DNA of 7,741 nucleotides from Spirochaetaceae bacterium (GCA_031288215.1 JAITRV010000306.1:1-7741); one strand, 5' to 3'. Shown: positions 1 through 6,579, numbered from the stretch's first letter. Made by a program: numbers and translations. Notes: generated from the letters alone by a model not told the origin.

Positions 1-174
1 GACCGGGCCAAAAAACAGGGCCTTCACCGGGTCTTTGTCCTCACCACCCGTACCCACGACTGGTTTGAGTCCCTGGGCTTCCGGGAAGCGCCCGTGGAGA
101 GCCTCCCGGAAAAACGCCGTCAAAGCTACGACAAACTCAGGCGGAGCAAAGTCTTCGCCCTGGAAATAAGATAA
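1..174 (+). CDS. argA: N-acetylglutamate synthase (ArgA-type GNAT), C-terminal fragment
   Basis: Only the last 57 codons are inside the window; the start lies to the left. The visible peptide contains HRVFVLTTRTHDWFESLGF followed by a Leu-Pro-Glu-Lys-Arg-Arg stretch and ends in RRSKVFALEIR, then TAA at 172-174. This matches the conserved end of the acetyltransferase domain of bacterial N-acetylglutamate synthases. In those, a strand carrying 'L(T/S)TRT..WF...GF' is followed by a 'LP..RR..Y...RRSKV' tail. The family acetylates glutamate with acetyl-CoA as the first step of arginine synthesis in the cytoplasm. The kinase-like N-terminal half typical of ArgA cannot be seen. The stop codon is also the first base triplet of the palindromic heptad element at 172-267, so the element abuts the reading frame exactly. 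A different GNAT is possible, but the RRSKV tail argues for ArgA. Confidence 0.75.
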   Translation, partial: DRAKKQGLHRVFVLTTRTHDWFESLGFREAPVESLPEKRRQSYDKLRRSKVFALEIR

Positions 175-267
175 CAAGTAATAAGTAATAAGTAGTAAAG
201 TTAGGAAGGAGTAAAACCGCGTTTTCCTGCTACCTGTTACTTCCTACTTGCTCCTTGCTCCTTGTTA
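172..267. repeat. 96-bp imperfect palindrome of inverted 7-bp repeats
   Basis: The left arm starts with three 7-bp units, TAACAAG, TAATAAG, TAATAAG (172-192), then degenerates. The right arm, read on the complementary strand from 267 back to 226, is six unbroken 7-bp units: TAACAAG, GAGCAAG, GAGCAAG, TAGGAAG, TAACAGG, TAGCAGG. The outermost units pair perfectly. The centre is AAAAC-CGC-GTTTT (213-225). Consensus of a unit is roughly TARNARG. As RNA the arms would fold into a long hairpin using some G-U pairs. It fills the argA-recO gap and supplies the argA stop codon. It could act as a terminator or attenuator, or be a small dispersed repetitive element; the sequence alone does not decide. 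Confidence 0.75.
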
Positions 268-283
268 GCGGTATGATAGCCTC

Positions 284-1033
284 ATGCCCCGGACTTTTAC
301 CTATTCCGCCTTGGTTCTCCGGATCCGGCCTACGGGGGAATCCAACCGGGAGGCCTTTTTCCTCACCGCCGAGGCGGGAATCCTCGCCGCCACCCTCTAC
401 GGAGGGCCCAAAAGCCGGCTCCGGTCCCATGTGTCCCCCTTTCACCGGGGGACCCTGTGGCTCTACCACGATCCGGTCCGGGATAGCCGGAAGGTAACCG
501 ACTTCGACGTGCGGTCCTGGCGGCCGGGCATCCGGGAGGATTTCAGGCGGTCCATGACGGCCTTCGCCCTGGCGGAAACCGTCCTGGCTTCCCACGGGGG
601 AGGCGGGAACTGGACCGAGGCTCTGGCCCTGACCGACCGGGCCCTGGATGCCCTGGAGGGGGCCGATGAGGGGACCTGCGGGCGTATCGGCCTCCACTTC
701 CTGTGGAACTGGGCGGAAATCCTCGGGATTCGGCCCCTCCTGGACCGTTGCGCCTCCTGCGCTTGTGAAGCGGGGAGCGATGAGGTATTATATTATTCTC
801 CCGGCGACGGGGGGCTGCATTGCGCCTCCTGCGGGGGCCTGACGGCGGGGCCGGGTCTGCGCCCCCTGGGAGGCGGCGCCCGGCGCTGGCTCAAGGCGGT
901 GGAGGCCCTGGACCCGGCCCTCCTTTCCCGGTATACCCTGGACAGGGAATCGGCCCGGCAGGTCAAGACCCTGGGCAGGGCGATCCTGGAGGGCGCCCTG
1001 GAGAGGCCCCTCCGGGGCTGGGATGCCCCCTGA
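284..1033 (+). CDS. recO: DNA repair protein RecO
   Basis: This 249-residue protein has the RecO layout. An N-terminal OB-fold begins with TFTYSALVLRIRPTGESNR (residues 4-22) and contains YGGPKSRLRS (39-48), the basic segment typical of the family. A helical core follows. A zinc-binding module then has Cys156-x2-Cys159 and Cys180-x2-Cys183 around the usual Gly-Gly turn. RecO binds single-stranded DNA and SSB and, with RecR, loads RecA onto gapped DNA, in the pathway that also uses the RecJ encoded downstream. The length is normal for the family (about 240-260). The ATG at 284 is the only in-frame ATG after the stop at 266-268, but no good Shine-Dalgarno precedes it. Translation may be weak or depend on the palindrome just upstream. 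Confidence 0.95.
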   Translation: MPRTFTYSALVLRIRPTGESNREAFFLTAEAGILAATLYGGPKSRLRSHVSPFHRGTLWLYHDPVRDSRKVTDFDVRSWRPGIREDFRRSMTAFALAETVLASHGGGGNWTEALALTDRALDALEGADEGTCGRIGLHFLWNWAEILGIRPLLDRCASCACEAGSDEVLYYSPGDGGLHCASCGGLTAGPGLRPLGGGARRWLKAVEALDPALLSRYTLDRESARQVKTLGRAILEGALERPLRGWDAP

Positions 1034-1162
1034 TGGGGTTCGATTGAGTGCGTGCGTGCGCTCACTGCCGCTCATAGATGGCGGCGGAGCCGCCGGCCAT
1101 AGTGCCCGGGCCCTGATTGCTTCGAAAGAACCCCCTCCGGGGGCCGGGGGGGAGGAGGAAGG
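1034..1162 (+). promoter_or_regulatory. recO-deoA intergenic region with GC hairpins and strong SD
   Basis: This 129-bp gap holds three short structures and no gene. (1) A GTGC tetranucleotide run lies inside TGAG...CTCA near 1045-1065. (2) A perfect GGCGGC-GGA-GCCGCC stem-loop occupies 1080-1094, within a longer ATGGC...GCCAT imperfect palindrome (1078-1100). (3) CCCCC-TCC-GGGGG (1131-1143) sits just before the purine-rich ribosome-binding site GGAGGAGGAAGG (1151-1162) of deoA. The CCTCC at 1134-1138 can pair either locally or with the GGAGG of the ribosome-binding site, so an SD-occluding fold is conceivable. No convincing -35/-10 pair is visible. The 1080-1094 stem could end recO transcription but lacks a T-tract. 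Confidence 0.4.
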
Positions 1163-2473
1163 ATGAGAACGGTAGACATTATTATGGCCAAGCGGGCCGG
1201 GAAGGAGCTTTCCCGGGAGGAGTTGGCCTTTTTGATCGGCGGCTACGTGGCGGGGGAGATCCCCGATTACCAGGTTGCCGCCTGGGCCATGGCGGTTTTC
1301 TTTAGGGGGATGACGGCCGCCGAGACCGCGGCCCTCACCGAGGTGATGCTCCGGTCCGGGGGGGTGATGGACCTTTCGGGGGTTCCCGGCCCGCTGGTGG
1401 ATAAACATTCCACCGGCGGGGTGGGGGACAAGACCAGCCTCATCATCGCCCCTTTGGCTGCCGCGTTGGGTATCCGGGACCCCATGATGTCCGGCCGGGC
1501 CCTGGGCCATACCGGGGGAACCCTGGATAAGCTGGAAGCCATCCCGGGGTACCGGACCAATCTCACGGGGGAGGAATTCCGGGAAATCCTTATCCGGGAC
1601 GGCTTTGCCATGACCGGCCAGAGCCGGGATATGGTTCCCGCGGACCGCCTCCTTTACGCCCTCCGGGATGTGACGGGGACGGTGGAGTCCATCCCCCTGA
1701 TTACCGCCAGCATCCTCTCAAAGAAGGCCGCCGAGGGGGCCGAAGCCCTGGTGCTGGATGTCAAATACGGCTGCGGCGCTTTTATGAAGGAAATCGAAGC
1801 CGCCGAAAGGCTGGCCCGGTCTCTGGTGGACACGGGGGCGGCCATGGGTATGCGGATCATCGCCCTCCTCACCGGCATGGAAGAGCCCCTGGGCGCCATG
1901 GTGGGGAATTTCCTGGAGGTGGAGGAGGCCCTGGACTGCCTTGAGGGGAAGGGGCCGCCGGACCTGATGGAGGTCAGCCTGGAACTGGCCGCCCGGATGG
2001 CGGTCCTGGGGGGCAAGGCCGCCTCCGCCGAAGCGGGGCGGCGGCTCTGCGAGGAGGCCCTGGGCTCAGGCCGGCCCCGCGCCCTTTTCCTGGCCAACAT
2101 CGCCAGCCAGGGGGGGGATGTGGACCGCTTCCTCAGCCTCCGGGGCCGGTACCGGTCGGCGGTGAAGGCGGAGATCCCCGCGGAACGGGGAGGCTTCATC
2201 GCCCGGATAGACGCCTGGAAGGTGGGCCACGCGGGGGTGCAGTTGGGGGTGGGCAGGAACCGCACCGATGAGACGGTGAGCCCCACCGCGGGAGTCCAAT
2301 TCCACAAGAAGTCAGGCGATCCTGTTTCGCCGGGGGATCTCGTCATGACCGTCTGGGCCCGGGACGAGCGGGGCCTTGCCGCCGCCCTCCCCCAGCTTGC
2401 GGCGGCGGTGGAATACGCGGACCGGCCGGCGGCCGCGCGAAAACTCATCCTAAAGGAAGTAGCATCGACATGA
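1163..2473 (+). CDS. deoA: Thymidine / pyrimidine-nucleoside phosphorylase
   Basis: The 436-residue product is a full-length member of nucleoside phosphorylase family II, which cleaves pyrimidine (deoxy)nucleosides with phosphate to give base and (deoxy)ribose-1-phosphate. The phosphate loop KHSTGGVGDKTS is at 81-92 and the family signature SGRALGHTGGTLDKLE at 110-125. The base-binding residues correspond to Arg168, Ser183 and Lys187 (in YALRD and ITASILSKK). The C-terminal domain carries VGHAGVQLGVGRNR and the HKKSGDPV hairpin. Residue 108 is Met (PMMSGR). As I recall, E. coli thymidine phosphorylase also has Met here, while the broader Bacillus PyNP has Lys, so thymidine/deoxyuridine preference is inferred. 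An AGGAGG-type site lies 4-7 nt before the ATG. Its TGA (2471-2473) overlaps the recJ ATG (2470-2472), which implies coupled translation. Confidence 0.95.
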   Translation: MRTVDIIMAKRAGKELSREELAFLIGGYVAGEIPDYQVAAWAMAVFFRGMTAAETAALTEVMLRSGGVMDLSGVPGPLVDKHSTGGVGDKTSLIIAPLAAALGIRDPMMSGRALGHTGGTLDKLEAIPGYRTNLTGEEFREILIRDGFAMTGQSRDMVPADRLLYALRDVTGTVESIPLITASILSKKAAEGAEALVLDVKYGCGAFMKEIEAAERLARSLVDTGAAMGMRIIALLTGMEEPLGAMVGNFLEVEEALDCLEGKGPPDLMEVSLELAARMAVLGGKAASAEAGRRLCEEALGSGRPRALFLANIASQGGDVDRFLSLRGRYRSAVKAEIPAERGGFIARIDAWKVGHAGVQLGVGRNRTDETVSPTAGVQFHKKSGDPVSPGDLVMTVWARDERGLAAALPQLAAAVEYADRPAAARKLILKEVAST

Positions 2474-4593
2474 ATTGGGAAAAAAGGGATATTCCTCCGG
2501 AACTGGTCAAGAACATGGCGGTCAAATACGGCTGCGATCTCCTTACCGCCTCGATCTTCGCCCGGCGGGATATTACCGGGGGGGAGGATATCCGGTATTT
2601 TCTGGAGGACGACCTGCGGCACCTGCGCAATCCCTTTGAGCTTCCCGGCATGGAGGACGCGGTGGAACGGATCATGGCCGCCAGGGATGAGGGGGAAAAG
2701 GTCCTGGTCTTCGGCGACCGGGACGTGGACGGCATCACCAGCACCACCCTCCTGGGGAGCTTCCTCGCCCGGCAGGGGCTGGACGTCAGTTGGCGGCTTC
2801 CCCAGGGGGATGAGCCCTACGGCCTTTCCCTGGCGGCGGTGGAGGACTTCGCCGCGGAGGACGGTACCCTGATCATCACCGTGGACTGCGGCGTCTCCAA
2901 CGTGGCCGAGATACGCCGGGCCCGGGAACTGGGGCTCGACGTGATCGTGACGGACCACCACAATCCCCGGGAGGAACTGCCGGCGGCCCTGGCCATCGTC
3001 AACCCCAAACTCGCGTCCTCCTCGTACCCCTTCCGGGATCTGGCCGGCTGCGGGGTTACCTACAAGCTGGTCTGGGCCCTGCGGTTCGCCCTCAAGAGCG
3101 AAACCTACGGCCAATCCATAAGCCTCCTGCTCACCCGGCCTTCCAACGACGCCTATATCATCGAGATCGCCAAGCTGCGCAACCTGACGGTGATTGACCG
3201 GCTTATCGAGACGGTGGTTCCGGGCATGGTGGGGATCGCCGAAACCCGGCTGCCCGCCTTCCTCCGGGACCAGCAGATCTTCACCTGGGACGCCCCCCTC
3301 CAGAAAAAGACCCTGGCCAAGATATTCGGGGGGGGGGTGGAGATCAATATGGTGGATATTGCCGCCGAGATAGGGAAGGAAATGCCCCAGACCGAGGGAA
3401 AAAGCCTCCTCCGCCTCAAGGAGCTCTCCCGGATCGCCCGGTATTCCGCGGTTTCTCCGGGGGAACTGGATGTTTTCATCAGCCTCTTTATCTCCTTTAT
3501 CCAGAAACGGGAACGGCTCTTTACCGATGAGGATGCGCTGGACCTCCAACTCGCCTGCCTGGGGACCGTGGCGGACATCATGCCCCTGCGGGACGAGAAC
3601 CGCATCATCGTCCGGCAGGGCCTCGGCGCCATGACCAAGACCCCCCGGCCGGGCATCCAGGACCTGCTTTTCAAGCTGGGCCTTGCGGGGCGGCGGATCA
3701 GCGCCGGGGATCTTTCCTGGCATATCTGCCCCGCCATCAACGCCGCGGGCCGGATGGGGGAGCCGGATAAGGCGGTGGAACTCCTGCTCCAGGGGGATGC
3801 GCGGGAACGGGACCGTCTGGCCGGGGAACTCAAAGCCCTCAACGAGGATCGGAGAAAACTGGGAGAGGATGCCTGGAGCATCGTGGAACCCCTGGCGGAG
3901 GAGAGCCGCAAGGACTTCAGCGACGCCCTGGTCATGGCCGCGGGGGAAAACATCAACCGGGGAATTACGGGGCTCATGGCCGCCCGGCTGGTTTCCCGGT
4001 TCAAGAAGCCCGCCCTGGTGGCGGCCCTGGGGACGGACACCGCCATGGGTTCCCTCCGATCCCTGGGGGGCTACAAGCTCCCTCCCCTGCTGGAACCCTG
4101 CGCGGACCTCTTTCGGGACTGGGGGGGGCATAACTATGCCGCGGGTTTCAGCATGGACCGGGCCAACTGGGCGGTGTTTCTGGACCGGCTCAGGCTCGCC
4201 TCCCGGACCATTGAGCTGGAGGAGGCCGCCGGTGAGGAGACCCTCACGGTGGATGCGGAACTCCCCCTTGCTTACCTGAAACCGGATATTTTTTCCCTGG
4301 TGGACCGCTTTGAACCCTACGGGGAGGGGAACAGCCCCCTGACCTTTCTGGTCCGGGGCATGAGGATCGCCGAGATTTCCCTCATGGGAAAGCCCGAAGC
4401 GAAACACGTCAGGTTCCTCCTGGACACGGGGAGGTACAAGTGGCCCGCGGTCTATTGGCAGGCCGCGGAGAAGGTCAACGTGGAATTCGCCCTGGAGGAC
4501 CGGGCGGATGTGGTTTTTAAGATCACCCGGAACTGGTTTAACAATGCCGAGGTGCCCCAACTGGTCATTTTCGATCTCAAAGCGCGGAAATGA
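2470..4593 (+). CDS. recJ: Single-stranded-DNA exonuclease RecJ (DHH family) with large insertion
   Basis: RecJ degrades single-stranded DNA 5'->3' in gap and mismatch repair. The DHH motifs are in order: FGDRDVDG (81-88; Asp83, Asp85, Asp87), TVDCG (137-141), TDHHNP (161-166), and LGTVADIMPL (364-373; Asp369), followed by INAAGR (423-428). The DHHA1 part has GSLRS (527-531) and GGHNYAAGF (552-560). An OB-like C-terminal domain runs from about 590 to 707. All metal-binding motifs look intact, so the enzyme should be active. At 707 residues it is longer than E. coli RecJ (577), mainly because of about 150 residues at 205-355, between the GCGVTYKL segment and GTVAD. These resemble a degenerate DnaQ-type exonuclease fold (see findings). 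Codons 287-290 contain ten consecutive Gs. An AAGGAAG site (2453-2459) lies 10 nt before the ATG, which overlaps the deoA stop. Confidence 0.95.
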   Translation: MNWEKRDIPPELVKNMAVKYGCDLLTASIFARRDITGGEDIRYFLEDDLRHLRNPFELPGMEDAVERIMAARDEGEKVLVFGDRDVDGITSTTLLGSFLARQGLDVSWRLPQGDEPYGLSLAAVEDFAAEDGTLIITVDCGVSNVAEIRRARELGLDVIVTDHHNPREELPAALAIVNPKLASSSYPFRDLAGCGVTYKLVWALRFALKSETYGQSISLLLTRPSNDAYIIEIAKLRNLTVIDRLIETVVPGMVGIAETRLPAFLRDQQIFTWDAPLQKKTLAKIFGGGVEINMVDIAAEIGKEMPQTEGKSLLRLKELSRIARYSAVSPGELDVFISLFISFIQKRERLFTDEDALDLQLACLGTVADIMPLRDENRIIVRQGLGAMTKTPRPGIQDLLFKLGLAGRRISAGDLSWHICPAINAAGRMGEPDKAVELLLQGDARERDRLAGELKALNEDRRKLGEDAWSIVEPLAEESRKDFSDALVMAAGENINRGITGLMAARLVSRFKKPALVAALGTDTAMGSLRSLGGYKLPPLLEPCADLFRDWGGHNYAAGFSMDRANWAVFLDRLRLASRTIELEEAAGEETLTVDAELPLAYLKPDIFSLVDRFEPYGEGNSPLTFLVRGMRIAEISLMGKPEAKHVRFLLDTGRYKWPAVYWQAAEKVNVEFALEDRADVVFKITRNWFNNAEVPQLVIFDLKARK

Positions 4594-4746
4594 AGCGCCG
4601 CTTCACCGGCTGTTCATCCTGATTACCCCCTGGCTGCCGTCATACCGGAGGAAAAAGGCTTCCTCGAACACGTGCAAGGGATTGAAGCGGAAATCCCGCA
4701 GGCTTTACCGTAGGGAAAGCCGAGGAATTGGAGCGGAAAGCCCGGT

Positions 4747-4767
4747 CCGCCCGCCTGAAGCGGGCGG
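4747..4767. terminator. Perfect hairpin between convergent recJ and nox
   Basis: CCGCCCGC and GCGGGCGG form an 8-bp perfect stem around the loop CTGAA. It sits 153 nt after the recJ stop and 31 nt after the nox stop (opposite strand), where a shared bidirectional terminator is expected. Neither side has a T-tract, so it is not a textbook intrinsic terminator. A weaker stem, GGCTTT/AAAGCC, lies at 4701-4721. Confidence 0.5.
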
Positions 4768-4798
4768 ATGCACCCCGTTCTGAAGGATGTTTATCCTG

Positions 4799-6133
4799 CT
4801 ATGGGGCGGTGAGGGCTGCCATGGTGATATAATTGTAAGGCTGGTTGAAGTGGGGCAGGAAGAAGATGTCCAGCAGTTTCAGCTTGTCGATGGTTACCTT
4901 CTCCTCGATTGCCAGGGAGAACAGGTGTATCCCCATGGAAATGTCGTTGTAGGAGGCCATCTGGGCGCCCAGGACCCGGCGGGTTTTCCGGTCGTAAACG
5001 ATGCGGATCTTCACCTGGTGATTATCTTCTTTTATAAACGCGGGCTTCTGGGTGTCCTCAAACTGGGTGTAGACCGGGGTATAGCCCGCCTTTTCCGCGG
5101 CTTTGAGGTTCAGCCCCGTGGACACCATCTTGTAGCCGAAGATGCAGATCCCGTTGGAGCCCTGAACCCCGATGGATTCCAGGGCCGTCCCCCCGGCGTT
5201 ATGCCCGGCCACGACCCCGCTGCGGACCGCGTTGGTCGCCAGGGCGATGTAGGCGGTGTTCTCGACGGCGTTGCTGTATACCGTGGCGCAGTCCCCGATG
5301 GCATAGACATCGGGCTTGCTGGTTTCCTGTTTCAGGTTGACCTTGTACGCGCCGTTGGGGAAGGTCTCCAGGTCTCCGGCGGCCAGGGCGGTATTGGGGC
5401 GGAATCCGATAGCCATGAGCACCAGGTCCACGGGGTATTCTCCCTTATCGGTCACGATGGCCTTTACCGCGGTATCCCCCTTGATCTCCTGCACCAGTTC
5501 GCCAAAGCGCAGATTGACGCCGTTGTCCTTGAGGACCTTGTCCATATCCTGGGTAAACCAGTCGTCGTAATAGGTGGAGAGGCTGGTGGCGGCCGCTTCA
5601 AAGAGGAGGACGTTCTTGCCCCGGCGGCGGACCGCTTCGGCCAATTCCACCCCGATATACCCCGCTCCGACCACGGCGACGTTCTTGATGTCCCCCTGGT
5701 CCAGGAGCTTGTTTATCCGCTCCCCGTCCTGGAAGAGCTTGACGTAATTCACGTTGGCAAGATCAAGGCCCTTGATCTTGGGCTGAATGGGGAGGGAGCC
5801 CGTCGCCAGGATGAGTTTGTCGTAGGATTCCACGATCTCCTTTCCGTTCTTATCCGAGGCAAAGACCTTCTTCGCGGCGAAATCTATCTTGGTCGCCTTG
5901 GTTTCCATGTACACCGCCGCCTTCTTGGCCGCCAATTTTTCCTTGGAGGAATAAAAAAGCCCCTCGGGGCCGTCGATTTGCCGCCCGACCCAGAGCGCGG
6001 TCCCACAGCCCAGGTAGCTGATATTGCTGTTACTATCGAAGATGGTGAGGGAGTTTCCCGGATAATTATCCAGAATAGTGTTGGCCGCCGCGGTTCCGGC
6101 ATGATTCGCCCCGATGAGTACGATTTTGCTCAT
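4799..6133 (-). CDS. nox: NADH oxidase, water-forming type (Nox2-like flavoprotein)
   Basis: The 444-residue protein is a cytoplasmic FAD-dependent pyridine nucleotide-disulfide oxidoreductase. It carries the FAD loop VLIGANHAG (5-13, with the conserved His11), the redox-active Cys43 in SYLGCGTALWVG, ATGS (110-113), the NADH-binding GAGYIGVELAEA (156-167) with acidic Glu179 at the next strand end, and the second FAD motif YAIGDCA (277-283). The C-terminal dimerisation segment FFLPHFNQPYNYITMAAL (424-441) is very close to streptococcal water-forming Nox. The enzyme reduces O2 to H2O with NADH through a single Cys-sulfenic acid, regenerating NAD+ and protecting an anaerobe from oxygen. The start at 6133 is chosen for AAGGAG (6146-6141) 7 nt upstream and for homology; a longer in-frame start at 6304 would run through the repeat element. 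The gene is visibly less G/C-run-rich than recJ, so horizontal origin is possible. Confidence 0.95.
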   Translation of the reverse strand: MSKIVLIGANHAGTAAANTILDNYPGNSLTIFDSNSNISYLGCGTALWVGRQIDGPEGLFYSSKEKLAAKKAAVYMETKATKIDFAAKKVFASDKNGKEIVESYDKLILATGSLPIQPKIKGLDLANVNYVKLFQDGERINKLLDQGDIKNVAVVGAGYIGVELAEAVRRRGKNVLLFEAAATSLSTYYDDWFTQDMDKVLKDNGVNLRFGELVQEIKGDTAVKAIVTDKGEYPVDLVLMAIGFRPNTALAAGDLETFPNGAYKVNLKQETSKPDVYAIGDCATVYSNAVENTAYIALATNAVRSGVVAGHNAGGTALESIGVQGSNGICIFGYKMVSTGLNLKAAEKAGYTPVYTQFEDTQKPAFIKEDNHQVKIRIVYDRKTRRVLGAQMASYNDISMGIHLFSLAIEEKVTIDKLKLLDIFFLPHFNQPYNYITMAALTAP

Positions 6134-6222
6134 AACGATACTCCTTATTATAGGTATATTCTCTATTAGTTTAGAAGGTAATCGTTCTCTCTGAAGATTG
6201 CAAGGGCAATTTGGAATTTGGT

Positions 6223-6439
6223 CAGGGCTCCTGCATTTACTCAAAAATAAAAGAAGAACCACGGACACACACAGACCCTCACGGACTTGTTGTTTGAAAT
6301 TCATGCGTTTGTCCGTGTTTGTCCGTGTGGTCCGTGGTTAAATTTCTTTGGATCTACTATTGAGTCATTGAGAGTAATCAAGGCACCAAGACGATTACCT
6401 CATAAAAAAGTATGAAAAAAAGTAAATGCAGGAGCCCTG
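6223..6439. mobile_element. 217-bp MITE-like element with perfect 19-bp terminal inverted repeats
   Basis: CAGGGCTCCTGCATTTACT at 6223-6241 is the exact reverse complement of 6421-6439. The two ends enclose 179 bp that is AT-rich compared with the flanking genes and has no convincing gene. A second palindrome (6257-6339) sits inside. Size, perfect termini and lack of coding capacity fit a miniature inverted-repeat transposable element. No clear target-site duplication is visible at either edge, so it may be old, or may transpose without duplication, or the true ends may differ by a few bases. It lies 89 bp upstream of nox and so limits that gene's own promoter to 6134-6222. I do not recognise the insertion-sequence family from the ends. 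Confidence 0.65.
6257..6339. repeat. Inner palindrome of phased CACGGAC / GTCCGTG heptamers
   Basis: The left arm has CACGGAC at 6260-6266, CACAGAC at 6270-6276 and CACGGAC at 6280-6286. The right arm has GTCCGTG at 6311-6317, 6321-6327 and 6330-6336. The outermost 10 bp (AACCACGGAC/GTCCGTGGTT) are perfectly inverted, and the arms form a long imperfect hairpin around a loop of about 24 nt. The stem is followed by T-rich sequence on the - strand and a moderately T-rich stretch on the + strand, so it could also terminate transcription in both directions. Confidence 0.7.
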
Positions 6440-6533
6440 GGGTGTATAGTATTATTTGCACGGTCAACCCGTTACGCGGCGAGAAAACAAAAGAGGTTCA
6501 CAGATTACGGAGTATGCTATAGCAACAATAACG
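6440..6533. other. Non-coding spacer, no recognised feature
   Basis: This short stretch lies between the repeat element and the probable nuclease-gene terminator. It is of mixed composition. I see no credible gene, promoter or RNA in it; reading frames crossing it continue only as antisense of the nuclease gene. Confidence 0.4.
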
Positions 6534-6579
6534 ATGAACGGCGGGAGCCGGGACGCCCCTCCGGTCGTTCGCGGTTCAT
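6534..6579 (-). terminator. Probable terminator of the coiled-coil nuclease gene
   Basis: Directly after the stop codon of the nuclease gene (6583-6581), ATGAAC (6534-6539) and GTTCAT (6574-6579) form the base of a hairpin. Its interior contains a GC-rich GGAG...CTCC stem. On the - strand it is followed by CGTTATTGTTG, a modest T-rich tail. Position and structure fit an intrinsic terminator, though the tail is weak and the middle of the stem is imperfect. Confidence 0.45.

Noticed and set aside
788..1510. A 240-codon - strand frame across recO and deoA
   Set aside because: Low-complexity Pro/Gly/Arg composition, spans two real genes antisense, no ribosome-binding site or family motif.
1654..4560. 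A 968-codon open frame on the - strand across deoA and recJ
   Set aside because: It is fully antisense to two well-supported genes, is rich in Gly/Pro/Arg as expected from high-GC shadow frames, and has no recognisable domain.
6147..6152. TATAAT on the - strand as the nox -10 element
   Set aside because: It directly touches the Shine-Dalgarno, so transcription would begin inside or after it, and no -35 lies at a suitable distance.
4787..6169. A 460-codon open frame on the + strand opposite nox
   Set aside because: It is the exact antisense of a strongly conserved Nox protein and shows no motif of its own.
6134..6304. An upstream in-frame start for nox adding 57 residues
   Set aside because: The extra residues cross the repeat element and have no similarity to Nox; the start at 6133 has an ideal Shine-Dalgarno and a family-typical first residue.
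6257..6339. Heptamer repeats as a CRISPR array
   Set aside because: Units are 7 bp with 3-bp gaps and are arranged in inverted arms; there are no spacers of CRISPR length and no cas gene.
6176..6400. AGGTAATCGT at 6176-6185 inverted at 6391-6400, as an alternative element end
   Set aside because: Only 10 bp match and the flanks diverge at once; chance is plausible, and the 19-bp pair is a much better boundary.
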